From: Sphaeroforma sirkka
Taxonomy: Eukaryota > Opisthokonta > Ichthyosporea > Ichthyophonida
Direction of reading: 5' to 3'
Assembly: GCA_001586965.3 (NCBI GenBank)
Contig: LUCW03001367.1
Location: forward strand, 1 to 26,573
DNA: 26,573 bases
How positions within the stretch are numbered: the stretch's first letter is position 1; each line of letters opens with the position of its first letter. The position numbers and the translations under genes were made by a program. Of this stretch, positions 1-10,259 are shown piece after piece. Under the pieces are notes generated by a model. It was not told where the DNA came from and made no database searches. It saw only the letters and a list, made by a program, of their open reading frames with translations.

Positions 1-436
1 TTTAAAAATAAATAAAAAAAGTAGAATTCTGCCATGGAGAATCGTTTTGGTTAAAAAAAAGTTATTTTTTTAAAAAAACTATTTATGTATTTCAAACGAG
101 TGACATTGACAACGACTCAACGACACAAAAATCCGATAAATATTTATATATATTATTTATTAAAATTGTATTGAGAAATAAATAGAAACTTTCACTATGT
201 ATTGAGAATTGAGTGAATGAAACTCTCAAGGGCTGTCCATGGGACGGGATGACATGAGGCCCCGAGGGCCCAAGGCCCAAGGCCCACCAGTCCACCACTC
301 ACCAGTCCTTCACTATAACATATCCTACCCACACAGGCCACCGCAGGCCCAGGGCACGACTGAGAGATTGACTGAATAAGTCTCTGACTGAGAGTCCGTT
401 AGGTCGTCTGGAGGAAGCCCTACTACTCTCCCTCTT

Positions 437-459
437 GAGAGAGAGAGAGAGAGAGAGAG
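437..459. repeat. (GA)n microsatellite
   Basis: An uninterrupted GA dinucleotide run of about 11 units. Shorter GAGAGA tracts lie nearby at about 506-520. This is a simple sequence repeat with no evident function. Confidence 0.9.
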
Positions 460-1501
460 CAGAGACGACTACTATAATACTAAACAAATATTTAGCTAAT
501 CCTACTAAAGAGAGAGAAAGGCGACTCAGAAATTATTTTTATTGTGATCAATTGCGAATTTGCGATCGACTGTGCTTTTATTGGAAAACTGCTATGTAGT
601 AGCACTGGGATTTTTTAAAACGATACGATTCGATTGTCCATCATCTAGCTTATTTAAAATATATCCTCCAGGTTTTGGCAGTAATTTTTATATATTTCTT
701 TTTTTTTTAACAAAACTCACCAGTTGGAGAATTTTTCGTTTGTAAAGGAAGCCCATATTCAAATTTTAAATACAAATTGACTAATCACATTTTGAAAGTG
801 GTCCTCTGAGTAAATATGGTCTCGTCCGTTTCTCTTTCTAGAATCCTGAATCTAGATGGTCATGGAAAGTCGTATTTAAATGATACTAATTCAATCAAAT
901 AACGATAGTGTTAAAAAATAATAGAGTAAATATACGAATCGCGGCAATTGTGTTTTTTGTTACACCACCGGCCTAGCCTCAAACCGTTTTCCGTTGAAAA
1001 TTTTATAAATCGGATAAATATACGTTTACGTTCAACATTCATTCCATACGCGGTCTTTTGTATGCTCATAGGTGCAGCTTGAGGGTCTAAACTTTTAAGT
1101 ATGTTGTGTTCTCACCATACAGCCCCTATAAAAGAAAACTACTGATGCTTCCTGACCACAATATAAACGCTAAAACGTTTTAAAGTTGAATACATACGTG
1201 TTTACGTTCAGCTTCTATTCCGTACGGGCGTAACCCCATAACACCATGAGTTTAGTGTGCCGGGCGCCGATCCATCATCAATCAATGGATAAACCAAAAC
1301 TTTCATGTTGTAATTTTTCGTTGTTTCTCTTTCTCTGTGTCGTGACTCGTAAAGTCTTTCACTTTTTGTGTGTGAGTGAAAATAAATTGAAGAAAAAAAA
1401 CATGAATTATCATCAGCATTTTCGTTCCCGTTTTTTTTAAAAAAAACGTTAAAGCATAACATGTATTTAGCCCTATGTATGAAATTTAGGTTCAAATCAT
1501 G

Positions 1502-1670
1502 ACCCTCTAGAATTGTCGCTGGGATAAAAAAGTCAGAGAAGAAAATCATCTGTTTCTGAGAGACAATTCCAGACACCAGAGGGCAGAGGGCCATGTTCAT
1601 ATATTTATCGGGTTTGTACCAATTCCAGAGGGCCATGTTCACCACAGGAGTTCTAACATGGCCCTCTGGA
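1502..1670. repeat. Cluster of inverted and direct AGAGGGCCATGTT repeats
   Basis: A perfect 16-bp inverted repeat (1624-1639 with 1655-1670, unit TCCAGAGGGCCATGTT) is separated by 15 nt. A further direct copy, CAGAGGGCCATGTTCA, sits at 1584-1599, and a looser copy of AGAGGGCCAT lies near 1741-1750. The outer sequence CCCTCTAGAATTGTC (from 1502) is also roughly complementary to the GACAATTCC...AGAGGG segment at about 1562-1583. The arrangement resembles a small foldback element or MITE remnant. No transposase and no clear target duplication is visible. Confidence 0.55.
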
Positions 1671-2069
1671 TTTTAGTCTCGAACAGGAGAAATCAGGTTT
1701 CGACGACCGAAATCGTAAAATTTAGCACCGACTCAAATCTAGAGGGCCATTGGTTCTAAATATTTATATTGAATATTTATGTTTCGTATAGTAAATAGCG
1801 CTAAAATCAAAATGACCTACCGGCTGCCGGATCCACTCGCCGCTCAGAGAGTATATAGCACATTTTCGGTTTTGTTAAACACAAATGGCGCACATTTTCT
1901 AAAAGTGCAAAATCAAAAATTTTGTTGGGCCATGGAGACTTGTGGACCCGGAGGACTGGCGGTGGCCGGTGAGCCATGAGCCCATGACTGCTTATTTTTT
2001 TTGGTGTTTTTAAAATATAAATAAATATACTAAAAGTTACAATATATGAACATATGGTATGGCTCTCAT

Positions 2070-2101
2070 GTCGCTGTAGTGGTTAGTCGCTGTAGTGGTT
2101 C
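2070..2101. repeat. 16-bp tandem duplication
   Basis: GTCGCTGTAGTGGTT is present twice back to back (2070-2085 and 2086-2101), differing only in the last base of the unit. It is a recent-looking replication-slippage duplication in the flank. Confidence 0.8.
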
Positions 2102-2633
2102 AGGAAGATAGATGGGAAGAAGTGGTCAGTAAAATTCTCGTTTGAAGCTTTGGCCAAGTGAGTCGACAATGGAAGATATGCGCTGAGTCAATTCGGGCCG
2201 GTGTTGACGAAACAATGTTACTATCGAATGTTCCATATATTCGCTTGCGACTCTCTAGTCCTGAGCTACCGTGTCATTTATTATGTAACGATCTGTACGT
2301 TTTCTTATTGTATTTTGGGCAAGCACATGATTCTTTTCTTAATTAAGAATCTGAACCGAATTCCTTTTAATCCTTGACCCAAAATCGGCAGAATCCAAAA
2401 CTTAAACTCATTTATTTCGTTACGTGATTATTAATTAAGAATACGATATTAATCGTGTCAAAGCGGTGGTACTTAAAATAATAGATTCTAATGCGTACTT
2501 CCGTTCATAATTAAGCCAATTTTTTTGTTTCAAGATAATTTCTTAAAATGAACGAACATATTAGTCCGACAGGTTGATTCATAAATGTATGCATCAGACT
2601 CGGATCGTAGTTCCTGTCAATAGGGGATATCGC

Positions 2634-3199
2634 TGTAGAAATACGGCCTCCGGTCAGTCTAAAATATCAAGATCAATTGAGATAATACATTGGTTTTTTT
2701 ATTTGTATTTTAAATAATTAGTACAAGCTTTTTCCAATATTTCCAAAGTGTTCTAAATTCACTTTGATGGCTCCAATAGCCTGAGTATTTGGTATGACTC
2801 ATCTACTTGGACCTATTTGAGACATTAGTAGATTATAATCTCGAACTACTACTTATAGATTTTGGTCCTCCGCCAATCTCAAAATCCAATAAGTCTTTTT
2901 CTTTTTTTAACTTTTCTTCAGATGGAACTTTATTTATATCAGCTAATGTATTAACGTGACTTACGTTATTATGTCTATTTACAAATTAGGCAAGTGGTCA
3001 TGAACACTTAGTACTTCTAGTGAAAATTATTCAATAAAGAACAGCTAGAGGTACGCCCTGTGTGATCGAGGATATTTAGGCTCTTAACAAGAGGCGGTCG
3101 ATCATTCTTACACAAGCTACCACTGCTAAATCCTAACTGACTAAATTGTATTTTAGTTTAATATAGTTTGAAACCTAGTAATTTCCATCGAAGTTTACA
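2634..3199 (+). repeat. 5' LTR of A1
   Basis: Begins TGTAGAAATACGGCC and ends TTTACA, the TG...CA form. The boundary is fixed by the exact target duplication around the other family A copy. An AT-rich TATA-like stretch (ACTTTATTTATATC) lies in the second half, and an AATAAA polyadenylation-type signal at 3033-3038. It is somewhat shorter than the other three family A LTRs (591-604 bp). Confidence 0.93.
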
Positions 3200-3278
3200 T
3201 ATTTTTCAGTTAAATAGTAGTTACAGTAGTGTACTGCTTCTAGACTGTCTGACATCGATTTACTATCCAGCAAATACT
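3200..3278 (+). promoter_or_regulatory. A1 leader between LTR and gag
   Basis: A short leader of about 80 nt. A conventional primer binding site would begin with TGG next to the LTR, but the sequence here starts TATTTTTCAGTTAAATAG. This fits no tRNA 3' end that I can recognise. The same sequence follows the 5' LTR of A2. Confidence 0.6.
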
Positions 3279-5315
3279 ATGGCTAAGGGTACTTCTAAAG
3301 GCAAGGGGCCGCTAGCTCTAAGCCTGCTAAGCCTGCCGAGGTTCCTGAGGTCCCTGTGGAAACACCTAGCCTGTCTGGAGTTGAGCCTGCCGAGGATACT
3401 GTTGGGGAAGCAAATTCTGAGGTTGGTACAGAGGATTATTCTGAGGATGACTCGTCGGATCCTAAAGCCTTGGAAGAAGAGGTATCTACTACCGCGGAAA
3501 GGCTCGCCAGCGTCCGTGTATCACCTAGGAGTGAAGCTCAGGACCCCAGCTTGCCCCCCTGACCACGTGCCGTCAAATATTGGGGATAAACGTCGAAGGC
3601 TGGAAAATTCGTGGATACGAATGTCGGGGGGCATTATAACTCCACATCTAAAGGACACTCCAGCACAAATCCGGCGTGAAAGGAAGTATTGGACCTGTCC
3701 GAAATTTCGGTTTCGCCATCGATGGAGAAGCCATTCCATTCAGCTCAAATCTTGGGGCCGAAGCTGAGGACGCCATAACTCGACAACAGTGGTTGGATCC
3801 TCTCAATCTCGACGCCAATTGAACCGCACTGAAGCGCTCTTGAAGGAGCTAGCGGCAGCGACAGTTGTGGACCCCTCTATCGTGTCCCACTTGGCTGATA
3901 TTCTTCCTATACCGAAGAAGAAAAAAAAATTCGGGCCGGGTTTCGAACCCGAGACCTACTGGTTTACCAGCCAGTATGTTTACCACTAAGCCAGTTACCA
4001 CTGGCGAGAGAGAATATATTTCAAATTTAATCTCTATAGCTCTGATGCTACCATCGACCATCCTCTTGACAAACCTAACCCTGTCAGAGGATATGATCGT
4101 ATGGAACTCGATGAGGCTTACCATCCTCGTAATATCGACCCTCATTTGCCAACTAACCCTGGTAATCACGATTTTGGCAATCGCTACACCAGTACCTCGT
4201 TAGAGAGTTCCCGCTCTAATCTGAGGATGAGGAAGTGAGAACCAGACATACTCGTCTCAGGCTATTACGCTCTGGTATGCAAGTCCTTGAGGACCGTCTA
4301 TTGAATGACTCTGACCTTGACGATAGGAAAGCGGATAACATTCGCTATCTAATCGATAACAAGAGAAAGGAAATAGACACCATCTTGGCACTAGCGGCCC
4401 GTAGCACTGAGCATGAGCCTCGTGAACACTTAGAACCAAGCTTTATAAAGCAGCTAGGGTAACGCGCAGGCTGAGGTCGATTTCTCTACTAATGAGAGTA
4501 CAGTGGAGACACTGAAGGCCTTCGACCAACTTAAAGAGTCTGCCAGCCTTAGGGATAAGCAGATGATGAATGCCTTTTTATTCATTTCTGTGAGCCAGGT
4601 GAATGGCGAACTATCTTGAAGAGCTCATGAGCCCAACTGGAAAGCCCTACCCTGGCACCAGTTGCGTGATAATATACTTAACACCTTTTTTTGAAGATGC
4701 ACGTGACCGTGAACTTCTAGAGTCTCTCTGCAGTTTCTTTGCGAACGACGATACCACTATTCAGTGCTCTAGCTCATATGACACATATGAATACTCGGAT
4801 GGGTGGTGGTCGTACCTATACTGGCGAATATTTATTAATTTGTCAGATGATGGAGACTCTGGGAGCTAACCTCTTTAAGAAAGTCAATGATGACATCATC
4901 GCCTATGGTGATTTGCGATCTATGCCTTGGTCTGTCTTTGAGAAGATAGTACACAAGCATACCAATTCCTCTACTAGAGTACTTAGTACCACGAGCTACA
5001 CCCAGCCCACTAAGCGAAACGCAGTGAGACTAATACTGCGCGTAGTACTAAGAAACCTCGCACTACTACTGGAGGGGTACTGGCTCTACTTCTACCGAAC
5101 CGAAGGTGATAAGAAGGTGAGAGCGCCTTGCAAGAAGTGTGGTTACAACCTCACAAAACGTAAATGGCAAGTGGAATGGTAGACACGACCCTGTTAAGTG
5201 TGCACCAGGCAAGCCAGATTTTGGACACTATATGAAAGAGTGTGCTACTTGCAAGGGTACTAACGGTTGGCACAAAGAGGATTGCAAGGACTTACCAGAC
5301 GTCCAAGTTAAGCAC
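3279..5315 (+). pseudogene. A1 gag region (fossil)
   Basis: Gag makes the particle shell and binds the element RNA. The start is at ATG 3279 (MAKGTSKGKG), followed by a Lys/Ala/Pro-rich basic N-terminus and then an acidic Glu/Asp/Ser-rich segment. The end of the region has Cys/His clusters near 5128-5160 and 5240-5290 that look like zinc-knuckle RNA-binding motifs, for example CATCKGTNGWHKEDC. A tRNA-like unit is embedded antisense at about 3920-4010. The region is broken. Assignment as gag rests on position, basic N-terminus and zinc-knuckle-like motifs, because the capsid fold itself is not recognisable by eye. Confidence 0.75.
3920..4010 (-). ncRNA. tRNA-like Pol III unit inside A1 gag (tRNA-derived SINE-like)
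   Basis: Read on the minus strand, this segment has a perfect A box consensus TGGCTTAGTGG (3983-3993) and a perfect B box GGTTCGAAACC (3939-3949), spaced as in a tRNA gene. A run of eight or more T, a Pol III-type terminator, follows shortly after. The T arm folds (TCGGG with CCCGG). The acceptor and D stems do not pair convincingly, so it is not a good functional tRNA. A tRNA-derived SINE or tRNA pseudogene is the likeliest origin. The same unit is in the A2 copy, so it entered before these two copies separated. Confidence 0.6.
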
Positions 5316-5329
5316 TGACAGTACCATAT

Positions 5330-5742
5330 GTGCGCACTAGAGCAAGATTATGAGAAAATGTTCAATAAAATCTATACCAAAGGAGATGAACGTATCTTTC
5401 AAACAGTTTTCGTAAATGGAGAAAAAAGTTATGGCACTATTTGATCAGGGGCTGAAGTCTCTGCTATCTCATGCCGAGTAGCCTACGCTACAGATATGGC
5501 TGTCCATAACAGAAACAACTGATTTAATCTTGGGAAATGGCAAAGTTACTACTTGCGAACAAGCCATTGACTATGCACACATAATGCTGTCAGATAGAAG
5601 AGAAGTGAAGACTCACCTAATCGTTACTGACATGTCTCAGAAATACGATTTAATTATAGGTATGACTGATCTTCTCAGTTTAGGTATAACACTCACTGGT
5701 CTGCCTAATGGGCTGGACCCGAATAAAAGATCAGTCAGATGA
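5330..5742 (+). pseudogene. A1 protease region (retropepsin-like, fossil)
   Basis: The aspartic protease of an LTR element cuts the Gag-Pol polyprotein. The region lies between the zinc-knuckle-like motifs and RT. It carries ALFDQGAEVSAIS, placed like the catalytic loop, then LIVTDMSQKYDLIIGM about 65 residues later, which matches the second retropepsin signature (hydrophobic-hydrophobic-Ile-Ile-Gly). The reading is broken. Assignment rests on order and these two motifs. Confidence 0.65.
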
Positions 5743-5744
5743 TA

Positions 5745-6840
5745 ATATGTTAAAGATACCTAAACCTCCGGAAGGTGAAGCAAAGGATATGATTCCGCAC
5801 TTCACCGATATAATTATGGACTTAATTATACAAAACAGGAAGATTGCAATAACTGACTGGTGTATGTTTAAGTTCTCTAATGGGTACGTTAGACTTGACT
5901 TAACAAACGTCGACTTCTCTAAGTTAAAGTGTCCTTCACATAACTACGTGAGTTGGAGACACAAAGACGTTGTCAAAACCCAAATCGAAGATTGGTTAAA
6001 ACAGGGTCTAATTGAAATCAATTATGATGCAACCCCAGTTAACTTAGCTCTCTTAGCGGTCGATCAATATAAATCTGATGGAACGTTTAGTAAAACAAAA
6101 GAGTAGTACTAGACCTGTCGCCAATCAACAAACTAATTCCGCAACATAGTTTTCCCTTACCTAAGATAAGCGAGATACTACGCAAAATGGAGGTGCGACT
6201 ATCTTTTCCAAGATAGACTTAAAAGCTGCATTCCATCAACTACAATATATATGAGCCTCATAGGAAATACTTTTCCTTTACTTGGCAAGGTAAGAAGTAC
6301 CAGTTTAAAGGTGCACCTGAAGGCTTACACATGTTACCTTCTTTCTTCCAACAAGTTATGATGGAACTATTTGCGGACCTGTCGTATAACGTATCAGTCT
6401 ATTTAGATGATATAGTTATCTTTACAAAGACAGCACATGAACACATGCTAAACTCGTTAAAGAAGTCTTAAAGCGACTTAATCATGCTAAACTTAAGATT
6501 AACGAAGACAAGTGTTCTTTTTTTGCTAAAGATACTATACACTTACTTGGCTACAAAGTATCTGCAGCAGGGGTAGAAATTGATCCTGGCAAGAAACAGT
6601 TTCTGTTGGATTTATCAACACCAATTACTGGAAGAGATGTGAACTCTGTGTGTGGGTTTGTTAACTTCTTCTCGGATTCGGTACCGCATCTTTCTCATTA
6701 CTTAAAGCCTTTCAGTCACCTACGGCTGCACAAAGGACCTTTGGGAAAGCTTTGGACTAAAGAATGTGATGATGCATTTAAACTAGTCAAAAAAAGTAAA
6801 GTAATGGACGCACCCATCATGCAGTACCCTGTGGATGGTG
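5745..6840 (+). pseudogene. A1 reverse transcriptase region (fossil)
   Basis: RT copies the element RNA into DNA. Recognisable Gypsy RT landmarks occur in order: PVNLALLAVDQYKSDGTFSK (fingers), KIDLKAAFHQL (first catalytic Asp), QFKGAPEGLHMLPSFFQQ, then YLDDIVIFTKTAHEH (6400-6417 codes YLDDIV) and LLGYKVSAAGVEIDPGKK (thumb). The YLDD box and the following LG-K-S-G-I/V pattern are typical of Ty3/Gypsy. The region is broken. The same domain is present in A2, while M holds only its beginning and the part after it. Confidence 0.88.
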
Positions 6841-6844
6841 TCCC

Positions 6845-7190
6845 ATTCAAGTAGCAACCGACGCTTCAGATCGAGCGGTAGGTGGAGTGCTTTACCAAAC
6901 GATAAATGGTAAACCGCGCTACATACAATTCTTTAGCAAGAGTTATAATAAGAGTCAACGGAATTACCCTACCGTTAAACAAGGCTCCTTGCTATAGTTA
7001 CTGCGCTAAGACAGTTTAAAGACTACCTTTATGGAAGTTACTTTACTGTCGCCTGTGATCAAAGTCTTTAACATACTTAAAGATATGAACCCTGATTCAC
7101 AGTTGGTGAGCCGCTGGCATGACATTATTGCCAAGTTCGCTTTTAATATAACACACATTCCAGGAATACATAACCATCTTCCTGACATGC
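6845..7190 (+). pseudogene. A1 RNase H region (fossil)
   Basis: RNase H removes RNA from the RNA-DNA hybrid. The Gypsy pattern is visible: ATDASDRAVGGVLYQ (first Asp), then FFSKSYNKSQRNYP with the conserved Glu region KQELLAIV in the sister copy, YGSYFTVACDQKSLTYL, and the closing HIPGIHNHLPDMLSRL, equivalent to the common IPG-x-N-x2-AD-x-LSR ending. The region is broken. Confidence 0.85.
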
Positions 7191-7288
7191 TCTCTCGACT
7201 TGTGCCCGACTACCAGAAAACAGTCAAAGAGTTATTAGCAACCGATTGGATGCTAAATAAGAAATGGTTTAACCTCGCTCAATCACGA

Positions 7289-7533
7289 TGGGGTCCATTT
7301 ACTGTTGATATGTTCGCCGCAGAACATAACAAACAGGTTTCTGAATATAGGTCGTTGACTCATCCTAAAGGTGATGCATTTCAGCTTGACTTATCAAAGC
7401 ATAATGCGTGGGCTAACCCACCTTGTCAACTTATCGCACAGTTGTTAAATTATGTTAATATTACTAAATCTACCATTACGCTGTGTTGTCCCTTACGTAA
7501 CTCCGACCCATGGATACGTGATTTAATTAATAT
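7289..7533 (+). pseudogene. A1 methyltransferase-like domain between RNase H and integrase (fossil)
   Basis: A segment of about 80 residues with WGPFTVDMFAAEHNKQ, an Asp-rich middle, WANPP (codons from 7412), then TLCCPLRNSDPWIRDL. This pattern (VDxFA...N...WxNPP...L...TL..P...S.PW...L) is the one I know from DIRS retroelements, where it is called a DAM-like N6-adenine methyltransferase domain; NPP matches methyltransferase motif IV. It lies just after RNase H in the place where many Gypsy elements have only a linker. The same segment occurs in A2, in M and in the unrelated family C. Function is inferred from the motif only. Confidence 0.6.
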
Positions 7534-7689
7534 GATTCAAGACGAACCTATTTATGTCGACCGTGAAACCGACACGTTCTTGTATCAGGGATCCTATTCT
7601 ATTAAGAAGACGCCTTGGAAACACACCATTGTTTGTCGCATCGGTCCTGCAGGTACCACTAAGTGGAAACCCTCAGCCAGAATTCTTAG

Positions 7690-9536
7690 CTAAACTAGAG
7701 GAGTCTAAAGAGTTTGAACAAAAGCTCAAGACTCGTACAACACATGCACCCAACAAGATTGCAGTCGAGGTAATGCCGATTGAAACGGCATTAGATCGTA
7801 AAAACATGGAACTAGCTAAGGCCATGGATCAAAGACTCAAAACTCTAAAGAGAACCTGAAGCTCGCACTCAACTACTTAAAGCGCTGCTTAAGAACAGCC
7901 AGAGTTGCAGAAACAACTGAAGAAGATACTTCAACAATCCAATGTTGTCAATTATGTATCTCAGGACTCTACCCCTCCTGATACTGAGGTTGCCCTTTCC
8001 AACAGGACTATGGTTCATCCAGCCAGCGTTACGCAGAATCTGACTGACTTAGAGGAGCTCGAAAGTAGAGTTAAAATTATACATAATTTAACGCATCGAG
8101 CATATGAGCATACTTATAAAATGGCTATTCGTGCAGGGCTTGATCACCCGGCGCTGAAAGAAACCATACGTGAAGTATACCGACGCTGTACTGATTGTGA
8201 AAAGAACCAGATCAAGCGATACGGTTGGGCACCCCTAAAAGTGTGACAGAAGACCAACCGATGCGCCGAGTCATAGTCGATTTGGTTAAACTCCGCGATC
8301 AAGCATACTGGCGATGTATATATCTGTCATTTTCTTATGTGTGGCTTCGGGCTATAACTTGCTTTATGCAATACCGAACAAACGTCCACAAACAGTGGCA
8401 GAATTATGCTATCACGTCTTTAATGACTTCGGTTTCCCCGAGTACTATGTTCTGATAACGGTAGTGAGTTTTGTACCGACGTAATGGAGGCACTTATACT
8501 CGTATCAGGCATGACCCATAGGCGTGGTGTTCCTTACAAACCTCAAACGCAGGGTGCAAATGAGACACGTCATAGAGAACTTAAGAAACTCTTGCGTACC
8601 GCACTAGACGACGTTGAGGATATGTGGCCTTATCATTTGAAATGGGTTCAGACTCAAATGAATAACTGCATGAATCCTCAAACTGGAACACTCCGTTTCA
8701 CTATTTCTTTGGCCGCTATAGTGAATTACAAGCAACGTTTGATAAAACTGCGCCCGAAACACGCTACCCCGTGGCTACAAAGATCGAGCATATGCAGAAC
8801 GTTGTTTACCCTGTTTACTCGAGCACAAGAATCGCGTCCTACTTAAAGCGTATGACCGATGGAATAACACTAAGAACATTGTTCAGTTCAAAGTCGGCGA
8901 TTACGTTAACATTATAAATCGAAACGCCAACGTTACCGAACTCTCTTCTAAGACGATAGGACCTTTTGTTATTTCCTACCATGATGAGAAGAGTGATACT
9001 TACGAAGTGAATAACATTGATGGTACTAGCGCAACCAATCTAGGCACTCACCGTATCCCTACCTCCGAACTCTCATTCGCTCGCTCATTTGATTCTGATA
9101 TACCAGTTATGAGTCACAAGTCAAAGATATAATTGATAAAACATCCGAAGACGGTTACACTTACTACAAGACCCGTTTCATGGATGGGACAGTAGCTTAG
9201 CTAACCTCCGATGCATTTCGTGAATCTCGCGACTTTCTTCGTATCTTTAATAAGAAATGGAATAAGCGTTTACATAAGAACACACGAGATAAACGAAAAG
9301 GGTTTCCTCAGGTGACTACAAACCCTGACGGATCTGAAATTCCCTATTTGCCACCTACTTCCTACGTGACTAAACTTTCTGATCTGCTTACCAACAGTGC
9401 AGAAAATTGTTCAAACTTACCTAATGAAGAACAGCCTTTGGCTAATACCTTACCAAATAATAAACGTAAGGCGCCTACATCGGAAATGGTTACTGGACCA
9501 AATACTAAACGACATAGAGTACAACATGAGTCTTGA
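7690..9536 (+). pseudogene. A1 integrase with GPF segment and chromodomain-like tail (fossil)
   Basis: Integrase joins the cDNA to chromosomal DNA. In order: a helical linker, an HHCC-type zinc finger (HNLTHRAYEH followed by RRCTDCEKN), the DDE core with RRVIVDLVK (first Asp), DNGSEF (8454-8471, second Asp) and QTQGANETRHRELK (Glu), a GPF-like motif (SKTIGPFVISY), then a segment resembling a chromodomain (KDIIDKT..GYTYYKTRFMDG...W....F). A basic tail KRKAPTSEMVTGPNTKRHR that could be a nuclear localisation signal ends at the stop 9534-9536. The region is broken. Confidence 0.82.
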
Positions 9537-9644
9537 ACTCGTACATATAGGCACATACTTACTCGATAAGTCATGACCGAAACCGTTTTTTACTTTGGTT
9601 TTCGCTTTACCAACTAGATCGTATCTTAACGTACGTTCGTAGTT

Positions 9645-9664
9645 CTAAAAGCTACTGGGGGCTA
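9645..9664 (+). promoter_or_regulatory. A1 polypurine tract
   Basis: The G-rich stretch AAGCTACTGGGGGCTA lies directly before the 3' LTR start. It is the expected primer site for plus-strand DNA synthesis, and the same stretch precedes the A2 3' LTR at 23529-23547. Confidence 0.7.
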
Positions 9665-10259
9665 TGTAGAAATACGGCCTCCGGTCAGTCTAAAATATCA
9701 AGATCAATTGAGATAATACATTGGTTTTTTTTGTGTATTTTAAATAATTTAGTACAAGCTCTTTTTCCAATATTTCCAAAGTGTTCTAAATTCACTTTGA
9801 TGGCTCCAATAGCCTGAGTATTTGGTATGACTCATCTACTTGGACCTATTTGAGACATTAGTAGATGTAGGATATTATAAACTAAATTTTATAATCTCCG
9901 AACTACTACTTATAGATTTTGGTCCTCCCGCCAATCTCAAAATCAATAAGTCTTTTTTCTTTTTTTTTAACTTTTCTTCAGATGGAACTTTATTTATATC
10001 AGCTAATGTATTAACGTGACTTACGTTATTATGTCTATTTACAAATTAGGCAAGTGGTCATGAACACTCAGTACTTCTAGTGAATATTATTTAAAGAACA
10101 GCTAGAGGTACGCCCTGTGTGATCGAGGATATTTAGGCTCTTAACAAGAGCGCAGTCCCGATCATTCTTACACAAGCTACCACTGCTAAATCCTAACTGA
10201 CTAAATTGTATTTTAGTTTAATATAGTTTGAAACCTAGTAATTTCCATCGAAGTTTACA
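9665..10259 (+). repeat. 3' LTR of A1
   Basis: Direct repeat of 2634-3199 with the same TGTAGAAATACGG start and TTTACA end. It is followed within 30 bp by the inverted, diverged LTR end of element M. Confidence 0.93.

Larger units (their letters stand above)
1..2633. other. AT-rich left flank, no gene recognised
   Basis: This 2.6 kb stretch lies outside the retroelements. It is AT-rich with many homopolymer runs and holds only short open frames without recognisable domains. It contains a (GA)n microsatellite (437-459), a GC-rich patch with repeated AAGGCCC near 266-285, a diverged direct repeat (1019-1054 and 1194-1230), a cluster of direct and inverted copies of AGAGGGCCATGTT (about 1576-1670) and a 16-bp tandem duplication (2070-2101). 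It may be host intergenic or intronic DNA, or an older decayed repeat. Nothing in it supports a coding exon with confidence. Confidence 0.7.
2634..10259 (+). mobile_element. Element A1: Ty3/Gypsy-type LTR retrotransposon, family A
   Basis: This is a full-length-looking family A copy of about 7.6 kb: 5' LTR, short leader, gag, retropepsin-like region, RT with YLDDIV, RNase H, methyltransferase-like domain, DDE integrase, GPF-type segment and chromodomain-like tail, polypurine tract, 3' LTR. The order RT-RNase H-integrase places it in Ty3/Gypsy, not Copia. Its internal part is very close to the family A parts of the second copy at 11526-24151. It is broken as a coding unit, with on the order of fifteen or more interruptions. 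The near identity of its LTRs in base changes argues for a young insertion. No matching 4-bp direct repeat flanks it, so its ends may have been rearranged after insertion. Confidence 0.93.

Noticed and set aside
1208-1645. Minus-strand open frame of 145 codons in the left flank
   Set aside because: No recognisable domain, low-complexity AT-driven composition, and it overlaps the inverted-repeat cluster. It is likely a chance frame.
1779-1979. Possible host exon with a donor-like GGTGAG near 1968
   Set aside because: Only 66 codons, no acceptor, no domain, and the GC-rich patch is too short to call coding.
2070-2642. TCGCTGTAG at 2071 and 2087 matches the A1 left junction at 2630, hinting at a solo LTR start or target preference
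   Set aside because: Only nine bases match and no LTR sequence follows the earlier copies. Chance or simple duplication suffices.
3920-4010. Functional tRNA gene on the minus strand
   Set aside because: A and B boxes and the T arm are good, but the acceptor and D stems do not pair and the anticodon loop is ill-defined. It was called tRNA-like instead.
7289-7533. Classification of A and C as DIRS elements because of the methyltransferase-like domain
   Set aside because: Both have standard direct LTRs, a retropepsin, a DDE integrase with GPF/GPY and chromodomain, and A2 has a 4-bp target duplication. DIRS elements use a tyrosine recombinase and make no such duplication.
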